NCBI RefSeq assembly: GCF_948329825.1
Contig: NZ_CAOJCM010000001.1
Coordinates: forward strand, 744,001 to 808,000
DNA length: 64,000 nucleotides
Source of the DNA: Paenibacillus sp. JJ-100
GTDB lineage: Bacteria; Bacillota; Bacilli; Paenibacillales; Paenibacillaceae
Direction: 5' to 3'
Under the pieces are notes generated by a model. The model worked only from the letters and a program-made list of their open reading frames with translations. It was not told the origin of the DNA and made no database searches. Both the position numbers and the translations under genes were made by a program. Shown here one piece after another: positions 54,660 through 62,710 of the stretch; the first letter of the stretch is position 1, and every line of letters starts with the position of its first letter.

Positions 54660-54736
54660 AAAGCAGTCCCAATGTAACTGTAGGTAGATTTGTTAGTGGG
54701 TTCTAACAAATGACGCGCAGTTGTGGGACTGCTTTT
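54660..54736 (+). terminator. long two-part hairpin, terminator at the left border of the cassette array
   Basis: An outer 12-bp perfect stem (54660-54671 with 54724-54735) encloses a 9-bp perfect hairpin (ATTTGTTAG with CTAACAAAT, 54688-54711). A short T-rich tract follows. It ends the sugar operon and lies about 100 bases before the first array boundary. Confidence 0.65.
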
Positions 54737-54837
54737 CTCTATTGGTGACTTCGCAGATGGAACAAATTGGGTTATATTAGATGTAGTTGGGAAATGAGGT
54801 TGAAATGAGAGGTATATACGAAGTTCGTAGATATAAT

Positions 54838-54848
54838 GTTAGATGAAA
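54838..54848 (+). other. candidate array boundary or attI-like point
   Basis: GTTAGATGAAA here matches the right end of attC-like site 2 exactly (GTTAGATGAAA at 56960-56970) and fits GTTRRRY. No paired left arm or TGAATA lies before it, as expected for a simple attachment site rather than a full attC. Confidence 0.45.
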
Positions 54849-54871
54849 TTATCATTGAGGTGAAGCAATAG

Positions 54872-55669
54872 ATGAAAAACAAGAAGATGAAAAAGAGGAA
54901 AAAACAATTCTTAGATGGGCGCATACACGAAAAAAACTTTTTGGGAGCTGTCATAGATAATGAAAATAATCAAATTCGTGTATATTCCAAAGATATGCTT
55001 CAAAAGAGAATTCAAAGAGATTCATTTGGAATAGCTAAATCTTTTGATAAGGTATATTCTAGTGAACTAATTCCCATAAGTGAACTGTTCAGTAAAGCCA
55101 ACTATATTATCAGCAATAGTTTTTTTAGAGCTAATAATGAGGATGATTCAGTAAAAGTTACTTGTACACAATTAATGATGAATGCTGCCGCTACAATTCA
55201 ATCATCCGTAGAATTATTAAGATTAGGTTATACTTTACAACCATGTATGCTGCTTCGTTCGGTAATAGAAACGATAAGTACAGTCGCTTATTTCATAATA
55301 GAACCCGAAGGACACAAAATATATCAGGATGGAAAGCTTAATGTAAATAAAACTATAAAATACGGCAAACAGTTGATACCCAACTTAGGGAGTTTACAAG
55401 GACTGTTAAGTAATCACTTCGTACATATCAGTTCACTGCATTCAGAGCTTAACGGATTAACAAAACACACAAAGAATCACCAGCCTACAAGAATAAATTT
55501 AAATATGATAATGGTATGCACTTGGTGTTTATATGTTACCAGTGAGATAGTATTTTATGATTATTTTGATGAGCATATTTATTGGAATAAGATTGATGAA
55601 GGTCAATTTAAATTTGAACAGAGTGAGGAAGATAAAAAATGGATGAGTGAGTTTCTCAAAGAAGAATAA
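54872..55669 (+). CDS. cassette 1: hypothetical protein, DUF5677-like
   Basis: 265 residues, very basic N-terminus (MKNKKMKKRKKQFLDG), helical remainder. The central LLRLGYTLQPCMLLRSVIETISTVAYFI recalls DUF5677-type proteins with an LLRS-x-ET helix. GAGGTG lies upstream. It begins 34 bases after the boundary GTT and ends 5 bases before the first attC-like site, the tight packing typical of cassettes. Function unknown. Confidence 0.7.
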   Translation: MKNKKMKKRKKQFLDGRIHEKNFLGAVIDNENNQIRVYSKDMLQKRIQRDSFGIAKSFDKVYSSELIPISELFSKANYIISNSFFRANNEDDSVKVTCTQLMMNAAATIQSSVELLRLGYTLQPCMLLRSVIETISTVAYFIIEPEGHKIYQDGKLNVNKTIKYGKQLIPNLGSLQGLLSNHFVHISSLHSELNGLTKHTKNHQPTRINLNMIMVCTWCLYVTSEIVFYDYFDEHIYWNKIDEGQFKFEQSEEDKKWMSEFLKEE

Positions 55670-55674
55670 TCTCG

Positions 55675-55788
55675 TCTAACATAATATTCATGCAGCGGCT
55701 CCGATGGAGCCTTGGTCTGCGGAAGGATTTCGAGGAGGACTTTCAGCAGACAATCCCTTCGGGGTTCATGAATACAGGAACGTTATCC
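55675..55788 (+). repeat. attC-like site 1
   Basis: Left TCTAAC-ataa-TATTCATGC, right CATGAATA-caggaac-GTTATCC. Crossover G would be 55782. Central GGCTCC-gat-GGAGCC hairpin. Confidence 0.85.
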
Positions 55789-55836
55789 GAAACATAAAGA
55801 TCTATCAAAGAATAGAATATTGAGGTGTATTTTAGT

Positions 55837-56805
55837 ATGTACCAAAACAACGGAAATATTGGTGTAGCAGTAACCAATCTAAAGGTTAGCCAAGATTTGG
55901 GGTGGATATTCCGTGAGCAACCAACACAAGACTTTGGAATTGATGCGCACATAGAAATCCATAGTGGACTAGAAGCTACTGGGAAATTAATAGCTTTACA
56001 AATTAAATCTGGTCCAAGTTACTTTAAGGAAGAGAAGGATGAAAATATAATCTTCCGAGGCGACATACGTCATCTTAAATATTGGAAAAAGCATTCACTT
56101 CCAGTATTAATTGTGTTAACGGATATTCAAAATCATGATTGTTATTGGCAACAAGTTACAGATGATAAAGTTGAAATTGTTTCTGATAAGTCGTGGAAAA
56201 TTGAAATTCCAAAGAAAAATAAATTAAATGAACAGGCTAAATATGTTCTAGAGAGAATAGCCGACAATCTTACAGAGTATCAACGAAGGTTTAATTCTCT
56301 CGTTATTGCAAAAGCCTGGATGGAAGCAATAGATGCAGGAGATGATGTCATCTTAGAATCAGATGAGTGGATAAATAAGTCATCTGGAAAAGGATCTATG
56401 ACACTAAAAATAATCAGTAGTCAAACAATGGAGGAAAAAGTTGCTTTGGATTGGCCAATGGTTTTCTTTCCTATGCAAGACTACAAAGATGTATTCAATA
56501 AAGTATTCCCTTGGGCAGATATATCAATAGATGAGGATTTCTATGAAGACTACGATCGAGATCAGTTCATGCTTGACGAATGCCCTTACGATAGTGAAGA
56601 AGGAGAGTATATTTTTGTAGAAGAATGGTATGAAGAGTGGAAGGATGCTCAAGAAGAAATCAGACCATATTCTAATTCAGCAGGGGAAGTTGATCATTAT
56701 AGGCTAAAGTTTGAACTAAACGATTTAGGAATTACTTTTTTAAAATTGGACAGGTATTTGGAAAGTCAGTTTTTTTATACCCTTAGTGATAATGACGTTG
56801 ACTAG
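55837..56805 (+). CDS. cassette 2: DUF4365 protein, restriction-endonuclease-like fold
   Basis: 322 residues from ATG 55837 after GAGGTG. The N-terminal 150 residues match DUF4365: DLGWIFREQPTQDFGIDAHIEI, then LIALQIKSG and FRGDIRHLKYWKKHSLPVLIVL. GID...E...QIKS gives the D-(E)xK core of PD-(D/E)xK nucleases. The acidic C-terminal half (DISIDEDFYEDYDRDQF...) is unique. DUF4365 proteins often occur in defence loci; here it is carried alone. Confidence 0.78.
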   Translation: MYQNNGNIGVAVTNLKVSQDLGWIFREQPTQDFGIDAHIEIHSGLEATGKLIALQIKSGPSYFKEEKDENIIFRGDIRHLKYWKKHSLPVLIVLTDIQNHDCYWQQVTDDKVEIVSDKSWKIEIPKKNKLNEQAKYVLERIADNLTEYQRRFNSLVIAKAWMEAIDAGDDVILESDEWINKSSGKGSMTLKIISSQTMEEKVALDWPMVFFPMQDYKDVFNKVFPWADISIDEDFYEDYDRDQFMLDECPYDSEEGEYIFVEEWYEEWKDAQEEIRPYSNSAGEVDHYRLKFELNDLGITFLKLDRYLESQFFYTLSDNDVD

Positions 56806-56846
56806 TACACTACAATTCATCATTACAGAGAAAAAGAAATGCTTCG

Positions 56847-56966
56847 GATAACATAATATTCCTGCTGCTATGTCGCTGTCGCTCCTTGGTCTTCAGATGG
56901 TAAATCAAAGAAGTGGAACCTGGCAGACAACCCCTGACGGGGTTCATGAATACGACAACGTTAGAT
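56847..56966 (+). repeat. attC-like site 2
   Basis: Left GATAAC-ataa-TATTCCTGC, right ATGAATA-cgacaac-GTTAGAT. Crossover G 56960. Right box fits GTTRRRY exactly. Confidence 0.85.
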
Positions 56967-57017
56967 GAAAGATCGGCAGTATCCTAAAAACATAAAATGA
57001 AATGAAAGAGGAACAGT

Positions 57018-57605
57018 ATGACATTGATAGGACTTATAAGACATGGAGTAACAGATTGGAATTATGAATACAGGGCACAGGGACAAGTCGATATACCTTT
57101 AAATGATGAGGGACGAAGACAAGCTGAATTACTATCTAAGAGAATGGAGAACGAGGAGTGGGATTATATTTATTCAAGTGACTTATCAAGAGCACTCGAA
57201 ACAGCAGAAATTATAGGAAGGATTAAGAATGTTGAAGTGAAAACTGACCCACGATTAAGAGAAATGAACTGCGGTCTTATTGAGGGAACAACTGAACAAG
57301 ATAGAGTTAGTAAGTGGGGATACGGATGGTCCAAACTAGATCTTGGTATAGAACCAAACGCTGAGATAATCACAAGAGGAATGAAATGCCTAATGGACAT
57401 TTCAGAAAGACACCCCGACAAAAAAATATTGATAATAAGTCATGGAGCACTAATTGGACTGACTTTAAAGAAACTAATTCCACACATCGATACAGAAGAA
57501 CACCTCCATAATACATCGGTAACAATTTTAAAAAAAGACCAATTCAGATGGGATTGTGAACTATATAATTGTATTACTCACTTAAACGTTGAATATTATG
57601 AATAG
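57018..57605 (+). CDS. cassette 3: histidine phosphatase family protein
   Basis: 195 residues. Phosphoglycerate-mutase-like: LIRHGVTDWNYEYRAQGQVDIPLNDEGRRQA with the nucleophile His in RHG, SDLSRALETAEII, REMNCGLIEG and the second His in SHGALIG. Probably hydrolyses a small phosphoester such as a sugar phosphate or nucleotide. Agaggaac precedes the ATG. Chromosomal relatives exist in many Bacillota; here it sits in an AT-rich cassette. Confidence 0.9.
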   Translation: MTLIGLIRHGVTDWNYEYRAQGQVDIPLNDEGRRQAELLSKRMENEEWDYIYSSDLSRALETAEIIGRIKNVEVKTDPRLREMNCGLIEGTTEQDRVSKWGYGWSKLDLGIEPNAEIITRGMKCLMDISERHPDKKILIISHGALIGLTLKKLIPHIDTEEHLHNTSVTILKKDQFRWDCELYNCITHLNVEYYE

Positions 57606-57631
57606 CAAATCAGAAGAAGGCCAATCAATCA

Positions 57632-57775
57632 TCTAACATTCTATTCACGCAGCGGGGCTATCGCCCCTTGGTTGACAGATGTATAATCATGGAGGAAGCT
57701 CAGTCAACAAACGCCCAATCCTAAGATAAGAGTTATCTAAGGATTGGGCGTTTCCTGAATATCAGAACGTTATAG
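57632..57775 (+). repeat. attC-like site 3 (subtype A)
   Basis: Left TCTAAC-attc-TATTCACGC, right TGAATA-tcagaac-GTTATAG. Crossover G 57769. The middle contains GGGGC-tat-cGCCCC and a block (ggttgacagatgtataatca ... agataagagttatct) shared with sites 4 and 12. Confidence 0.88.
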
Positions 57776-57814
57776 GAAATCAGCGTAAATTAATAAAAAA
57801 TTGGAGATCTAAGA

Positions 57815-58393
57815 ATGTCAGAATCAATACTTGTATTACGAATTAAAAATAGACTTGGTTCGAAAGATGTTAACACTGTCATTTTAAAGCAAAAGGAAAT
57901 TAAGATTATAGTAAAAGAAGAATTGGGCCATCTTTTATTGATCGATGCAGATGATTGTAACGAAATGTTTCTGTTGGCTAGTTTATTCCATCATTCAATG
58001 AAGAGTCATGATGTAATTTATTTAGAACGAGAAGATACAAGGTATACAGATTTATTTATATTTAATGGAGCCATTAATCCATTAACACAGAAAGAGCTAA
58101 GAAAGATCAAATCATCAATTGAATACTGTAAACCCGTTGTATGTAAACTCCCTTTAATAAACACACATGACGAGACCGTTTGGGACACATGGAAACACTG
58201 GAAGTATGACGAAGAACTTAGAATAAAGGCAGATAAAGATATGGCAATAATCAATTCATCACAACTCGGATTTGAACTGTTAGTTAATAGTTGTGCATAT
58301 CTTGCTACTTCTTATGTAGGACATTCGCATTTTGATTGTCATTCTACAAAAACTTCACCAGAATTAATTATAAGAAACATAGCGAGAAATTAA
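57815..58393 (+). CDS. cassette 4: hypothetical protein
   Basis: 192 residues, soluble, mixed alpha/beta. It begins MSESILVLRIKNRLGSK, and has a His-rich end (VGHSHFDCHSTKTS). I do not recognise a family. A GGAG site precedes the ATG. Flanked by two subtype-A attC-like sites, so it may have moved as a recent insertion. Confidence 0.65.
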   Translation: MSESILVLRIKNRLGSKDVNTVILKQKEIKIIVKEELGHLLLIDADDCNEMFLLASLFHHSMKSHDVIYLEREDTRYTDLFIFNGAINPLTQKELRKIKSSIEYCKPVVCKLPLINTHDETVWDTWKHWKYDEELRIKADKDMAIINSSQLGFELLVNSCAYLATSYVGHSHFDCHSTKTSPELIIRNIARN

Positions 58394-58430
58394 AGTAATT
58401 GTGAGTATTTCACAGTGGACACTGACGTCT

Positions 58431-58574
58431 TATAACTAAAAATTCATGCATCGGGGCTATCGCCCCTTGGTTGTCAGATGTATAATCATGGAAGGAGCTC
58501 AGACAACAAACGACCCAGCCTAAGATAAGAGCTATCTAAGGCCGGGTCGTTTCGTAAATACAGGAACGTTATAG
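58431..58574 (+). repeat. attC-like site 4 (subtype A)
   Basis: Left TATAAC-taaa-AATTCATGC, right TAAATA-caggaac-GTTATAG. Crossover G 58568. Same length (144 bases) and same inner block as site 3, differing at scattered positions. Confidence 0.88.
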
Positions 58575-58611
58575 GAAAAAACCTAAAATAATTAAAGAAA
58601 GGGAGTATTCT

Positions 58612-59121
58612 ATGGAAATTCAAGAAATTAATCACAATTTGAAAGAAACAAGAGATGAATTACTAGGAATTCTTAAAGGTTTGAATCGAAATCAATTATA
58701 CATGAAGAAAGACTCAGACAGTTGGAGTATTGGTCAGATATGTCAACACCTAATAAAGACAGAAGAATTATTTGTCGTAGCAATAAAAAAAGGATTAAAA
58801 AGCAATGAAGATTCATTCATAGAAAAAAAACCATTAGAATTTCTCCTTAATAGAAGTAAAAAGATTATAGCTCCTGACATAGCTAAACCAACTGATGAAG
58901 ACATAGAATATAATGTGATTGAAGAAAAACTAAAAAATTCAAGAGAGAAGTTATATGAAATATTAAACACAATAGAAGACCCATCAGTGCTGAGTAGAAG
59001 ACATTTTATACACCCAGTCTTTAAAGAGATGCTATTAATTGAATGGGTGAAAACACTGTACTTACATGAACAAAGACATATTAAACAAATCAATGAAATA
59101 GTAAGGCTGTTGCATGATTGA
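58612..59121 (+). CDS. cassette 5: DinB-family protein
   Basis: 169 residues. DinB/YfiT four-helix fold: DSWSIGQICQHLIKTEELF provides the first metal His, and LYLHEQRHIKQINEIV the two later ones. DinB-like proteins bind divalent metal; many are bacillithiol- or mycothiol-dependent transferases, fitting a bacillithiol host. AAAGGGAG precedes the ATG. Confidence 0.88.
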   Translation: MEIQEINHNLKETRDELLGILKGLNRNQLYMKKDSDSWSIGQICQHLIKTEELFVVAIKKGLKSNEDSFIEKKPLEFLLNRSKKIIAPDIAKPTDEDIEYNVIEEKLKNSREKLYEILNTIEDPSVLSRRHFIHPVFKEMLLIEWVKTLYLHEQRHIKQINEIVRLLHD

Positions 59122-59138
59122 TGAAGGCAGATACATCC

Positions 59139-59287
59139 TATAACAACATATTCATGCTTCGGGGCATTCGCCCCTCGGTCCGGCTGGAGTCCGAGGGAAC
59201 TCGAAGAAGCATTTCAGTGGCAGAGAAGCGGAATCAGCCGGACGCTCCTTTAAGCCTTTCGGGTTCGCAGATACAGGAACGTTATAA
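59139..59287 (+). repeat. attC-like site 5
   Basis: Left TATAAC-aaca-TATTCATGC, right GCAGATA-caggaac-GTTATAA. Crossover G 59281. Middle includes GGGGC-att-cGCCCC and long GTCCGGCTG/CAGCCGGAC pairing. Confidence 0.88.
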
Positions 59288-59326
59288 GAAATCCACGCAA
59301 TCATTGATGAGTATGAGGTGTATACA

Positions 59327-59773
59327 TTGGAGAGATCAAATTCAAAAGTATACTTTAGTATGTTTGGTGATCATTTTCCGATTGATTTAATATCTGATCT
59401 TTTAGGTTTAAAGCCAACTTGTTCATATTATAAAGGTGAATTGATTCCTGAAAATCCAAATATAAGACGTATTAAAACAATGTACAGGAAAGAGACCGTA
59501 TGGGAAATTGGAATAAACTATGAAGAAACCTACGATATAACTGATCAAATAAATCAAGTGATAAACCAACTGAACAATAAAGAGCACACGATAATAGAAC
59601 TTTGCAAAGAGTTTAAGTTGCAATGTCTTTTTATGATTGTAATGATTATTAATGAAGGTGAAACACCGGCTACTTATATTAATAAGCAATTTATAAAGTT
59701 AGCTAATATGCTTGATGCTGAAATACATTTTGATATATATGCGAATCCTTATAAATCAAGCTTTGAAGATTAA
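59327..59773 (+). CDS. cassette 6: DUF4279 family protein
   Basis: 148 residues from TTG 59327, six bases after GAGGTG (GTG 59318 is an alternative). The start KVYFSMFGDHFPIDLISDLLGLKPT and the later KTMYRKETVWEIGI are typical of DUF4279, small alpha/beta proteins found near toxin-immunity and phage-related loci. Activity unknown. A longer overlapping frame from 59118 crosses the attC-like site and is not a gene. Confidence 0.75.
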   Translation: MERSNSKVYFSMFGDHFPIDLISDLLGLKPTCSYYKGELIPENPNIRRIKTMYRKETVWEIGINYEETYDITDQINQVINQLNNKEHTIIELCKEFKLQCLFMIVMIINEGETPATYINKQFIKLANMLDAEIHFDIYANPYKSSFED

Positions 59774-59806
59774 TAGTCAAGAGATTCGAAGAAGGCGGGG
59801 ACAACT

Positions 59807-59996
59807 TATAACACAATATTCACGCATCGGCAATTCGCCCTCGTTCCGATACGTAGTCAGAAGTGGAAGCGGAGAGGCATTTCAATCTCGAGGAAGCATA
59901 TTCAGACGGACACATCCGCACCGACTAACCACATCGCGGCCGGCTCCTGGCGGAGCTTTAAGTCGGTGGGACGTCGTGAATACGATAACGTTATGT
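59807..59996 (+). repeat. attC-like site 6
   Basis: Left TATAAC-acaa-TATTCACGC, right CGTGAATA-cgataac-GTTATGT. Crossover G 59990. At 190 bases it is the longest site, with an elaborate GC-rich middle. Confidence 0.87.
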
Positions 59997-60024
59997 GAAA
60001 TCCCTACAAGGAAAAAGGAGAAAA

Positions 60025-60471
60025 ATGAATCCAATCAATCGATTACAAACAAAACTTGCAAGTCGCTTTAATGATCTAGAACCAGATAAAGAAGGTAATA
60101 AAAATACAAAATTTGCTGATCTGATTATTGATGAGAAATCGCTTTATCAGACACTTAAACAGCATGATTTAGTACCTTCCCTTGGATGGGGAAGTGAAGA
60201 GAGGCAAAGACAAATGATTGATTACTTTTTACTTAAAGAGACTCATCCATACTTGTACTATAGATATCCAATATTAGTTTGCCCATGGTGCGGTGATGAA
60301 GAATGTGGTTTTATTTCAGTCTTTATTGAAAGAGAAGATGAATTGATTATCTGGAGGGATTTTAAACTAGAACCAGATAATAAACCAATTGATATAGGAC
60401 CATTTTATTTTAAATGGGAAGACTACGGAAAAGAGATCAACAAAACATATAGAACAGCAGGAATCCAATAG
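60025..60471 (+). CDS. cassette 7: hypothetical protein with CxxC motif
   Basis: 148 residues from ATG 60025, five bases after AAGGAG. Two features stand out: the segment VCPWCGDEECGFISVFIE, which has a possible zinc-binding Cys pair plus third Cys, and the aromatic FYFKWEDYGKEI near the end. No family recognised. Confidence 0.65.
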   Translation: MNPINRLQTKLASRFNDLEPDKEGNKNTKFADLIIDEKSLYQTLKQHDLVPSLGWGSEERQRQMIDYFLLKETHPYLYYRYPILVCPWCGDEECGFISVFIEREDELIIWRDFKLEPDNKPIDIGPFYFKWEDYGKEINKTYRTAGIQ

Positions 60472-60506
60472 TATTTCTAAGGGATCTCGAAGAAGGTAGG
60501 ACATCA

Positions 60507-60667
60507 AACAACACAGTGTTCACGCTGCGGGAGCTGAAGCTCACTTGGTCCGGACCGAGGATTTTCACGGAAGCATATTCGGCCGGACAACCCTGCGAGC
60601 CTAAGTCTTCGACCGTTCACTTCGCTCTCTTAAGGCTCTCGAGTTCATGAATACAAGAACGTTATGT
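60507..60667 (+). repeat. attC-like site 7
   Basis: Left core AAC (60510-60512)-acag-TGTTCACGC, right ATGAATA-caagaac-GTTATGT. Crossover G 60661. The outer left box is degenerate. Confidence 0.82.
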
Positions 60668-60716
60668 GAAAGTATTGCAAATGCATATAAAACATTAAAA
60701 CCAAAGAGGTCAATTC

Positions 60717-61175
60717 ATGGGATATTACTTTCGTGGAATCATCACTTCAATTGATATTATTGATTCATTTAAGAATAGTTATAGCAATCTAGTGATTATT
60801 CATTTATACAACGGATTGGTTACAATCCCACTTACTGATGAGCTATACGATGAGATAAACATGAATCAGGGAAAGACAATTAATAAATATGAATATTTAA
60901 CAGATCAGATAGGTTTGTTCTGTTCAAAAAATTCAAATTTAAGCAAGACTGCATATGTCGAGGCTGAATATTTTGGTGGGGTTGGTTCACAGAATGGGAT
61001 TGTATGGGACAGTGGAAAAGTTGTATTTGAAGAAACCATGAGTAAAGATGCAATTAACAAAGCACTTAAGATATTAGGAATTATAACAATAGATTATAAA
61101 GATGAATTTGATACAGTGCAATTAGGAAGACATAGATTTGTCGATCGTTGGGTTGATGAGGAGGCTCATTTGTAG
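60717..61175 (+). CDS. cassette 8: hypothetical protein
   Basis: 152 residues, soluble, alpha/beta. The stretch TAYVEAEYFGGVGSQNGIVWDSGKVVFEE is Gly- and aromatic-rich and looks like a conserved family motif, reminiscent of small immunity-type proteins, but I cannot name it. AAAGAGGT precedes the ATG. Stops 25 bases before the next attC-like site. Confidence 0.65.
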   Translation: MGYYFRGIITSIDIIDSFKNSYSNLVIIHLYNGLVTIPLTDELYDEINMNQGKTINKYEYLTDQIGLFCSKNSNLSKTAYVEAEYFGGVGSQNGIVWDSGKVVFEETMSKDAINKALKILGIITIDYKDEFDTVQLGRHRFVDRWVDEEAHL

Positions 61176-61200
61176 AAATCCTTCGAAGACAATACCTTCA

Positions 61201-61389
61201 CATAACAAAAGATTCACGCATCGGGGCATTCGCCTCTCGTCCGGAAGGGTTAGAAGCGGATTCGGGGGTGAGAATTTCAGTTGCAGAGAAGTAGATTCAG
61301 CCGGACACACCGGCATCACCTAACCGCATCGTGGTCGGTCCTAACGGAACTTAAGAGGGTGAGGCGCCGTGAATACAGCAACGTTATAT
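61201..61389 (+). repeat. attC-like site 8
   Basis: Left CATAAC-aaaa-GATTCACGC, right CGTGAATA-cagcaac-GTTATAT. Crossover G 61383. 189 bases, GC-rich middle resembling site 6. Confidence 0.87.
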
Positions 61390-61464
61390 GAAACCAGTGC
61401 AACCTTAATTTAAACACCATTGAATTTACAAATAACAATACACTCAAAGAGGAGAGAGAATAAT

Positions 61465-61905
61465 ATGGGATTAGATGTCGCAAAGATGGAATTAAAGATG
61501 AAAGACATTTCTGGATCCACATTTAAGGAAGTTAATGCGGAAGGACTAGATTTTGATAATGTTAATCTATCAAAGACCAAGATTAATAACGCAAACATGA
61601 GTGGGATTACAGTTAATGACATTAATGCGGCTGAACTTAGAATTACTGATGCGATCCTAACAGGAGCTTCAATACAAAATGCAAATATGAGTCATATGAA
61701 GATCGAGCATGTTCATCTTTTCGGAACGGAATTTGTCGATATTGTATTACCGCAAGAATCGGATGGGAATTATGACCCCACTGGTAACTATAAGTCCATA
61801 AAATTTAACAACTGTGACCTAACCAACATGGAGATTAATGAGTGTAATATCACTGGACTAAAGATAAACGGGATACTAATTGAAGAATTTTTAAAGAGCA
61901 AGTAA
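61465..61905 (+). CDS. cassette 9: pentapeptide-repeat-like protein
   Basis: 146 residues from ATG 61465 after GAGGAG. Successive A(N/D)(L/M/F)xx-type repeats are visible: STFKEVNAEGLDFDNVNLSK, NNANMSGITVND, LRITDAILTGASIQNANMSH, and FNNCDLTNMEINECNITGLKING at the end. These build a right-handed quadrilateral beta-helix. Pentapeptide proteins include Qnr-type gyrase protectors, which also occur on integron-like cassettes elsewhere; no such activity is claimed here. Confidence 0.8.
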   Translation: MGLDVAKMELKMKDISGSTFKEVNAEGLDFDNVNLSKTKINNANMSGITVNDINAAELRITDAILTGASIQNANMSHMKIEHVHLFGTEFVDIVLPQESDGNYDPTGNYKSIKFNNCDLTNMEINECNITGLKINGILIEEFLKSK

Positions 61906-61941
61906 AAGTTTTGTGGGCTTCTCAAGATGTCACTGGCATCA

Positions 61942-62056
61942 TATAACAATATATTCAAGCTGCGTCTCCTTTGAAGCCTTGGTCAGCGGGTTGGATTTCG
62001 AAGAGGGGTTTCAGCAGACAACCCCTTCGGGGTTCATGAATACAGGAACGTTATCA
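61942..62056 (+). repeat. attC-like site 9
   Basis: Left TATAAC-aata-TATTCAAGC, right CATGAATA-caggaac-GTTATCA. Crossover G 62050. Strongly similar to site 1 in its right half (cagcagacaa...cccttcggggttcatgaat). Confidence 0.88.
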
Positions 62057-62118
62057 GAAAGTACAGCACAGGAATATAAAAAAGAATTTTAGACGTCGAC
62101 TTGAGAGGAGGTTTTGAA

Positions 62119-62481
62119 ATGAAAAAGATACTTTTTATATTCCTACTAATAACAGTGTGTTTAGTTGCATGCCAATCAAGTGATAATGTTGGTCAAGAAA
62201 TAGAAGATAATTTAAGAAAGATCATTAATAACAAAGAAATTATATTTTCTAGTAATCCAATCGATTATATTGAACAAAATCAGACTGAATACGAAAACAT
62301 CATAAGTAAAGGTGAAAAAGGGCTAGTATATTTAATTGAAGAACTGAAAAGTAGTAAAGAAAATGGATTAAAAGAATGGATAATGGCAAAAGCGAGCACT
62401 GATATTTTGAAAACCAATAACCCAATAAAAGAAGGGCAAACAGGGAAGGAATGGATTAACAAATATATAGAAATTGACTGA
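62119..62481 (+). CDS. cassette 10: small lipoprotein
   Basis: 120 residues from ATG 62119, seven bases after GAGGAGG. Signal peptide MKKILFIFLLITVCLVAC with lipobox LVAC, Cys 18. The mature part is charged, helical, ending GKEWINKYIEID. A secreted, membrane-anchored product; such single-domain lipoproteins are frequent cassette cargo. Function unknown. Confidence 0.78.
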   Translation: MKKILFIFLLITVCLVACQSSDNVGQEIEDNLRKIINNKEIIFSSNPIDYIEQNQTEYENIISKGEKGLVYLIEELKSSKENGLKEWIMAKASTDILKTNNPIKEGQTGKEWINKYIEID

Positions 62482-62515
62482 ATTTGAATGTAGTTTTAAG
62501 GGGGCTGTACCATCT

Positions 62516-62673
62516 GATAACAATGCATTCCACTTCGTCGCTATCGCTCCTAGGTCACCAAGGAGCGATAGCGACGAAGTTGAATCAGGCGACACATCCA
62601 ACCGGCTAAGTCTGACGACCCGGTGCATTGCACCTTAAGCCACTTGGACGTCAGGAATGCGGAAACGTTATGG
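62516..62673 (+). repeat. attC-like site 10
   Basis: Left GATAAC-aatg-CATTCCACTTCG, right GAATGC-ggaaac-GTTATGG. Crossover G 62667. The most divergent site: paired arms differ from the others, yet stay complementary to each other. The middle has a perfect hairpin of about 18 bp (CTTCGTCGCTATCGCTCC with its complement). Confidence 0.82.
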
Positions 62674-62710
62674 GAATTACCACTAAATAAATTTAAAAGA
62701 GGTGAAAATG

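Noticed and set aside
54660-54736. The long hairpin as a thirteenth attC-like site
   Set aside because: Its GTTAG and CTAAC boxes face the wrong way (GTT before AAC, 6-base loop) and the outer stem plus T tract fit a terminator.
59118-59390. Open frame of 90 codons in the cassette array
   Set aside because: It runs straight through attC-like site 5 and overlaps the DUF4279 gene; no ribosome site.
59712-60071. Open frame of 119 codons
   Set aside because: It crosses attC-like site 6 and overlaps the end of the DUF4279 gene and the start of cassette 7.
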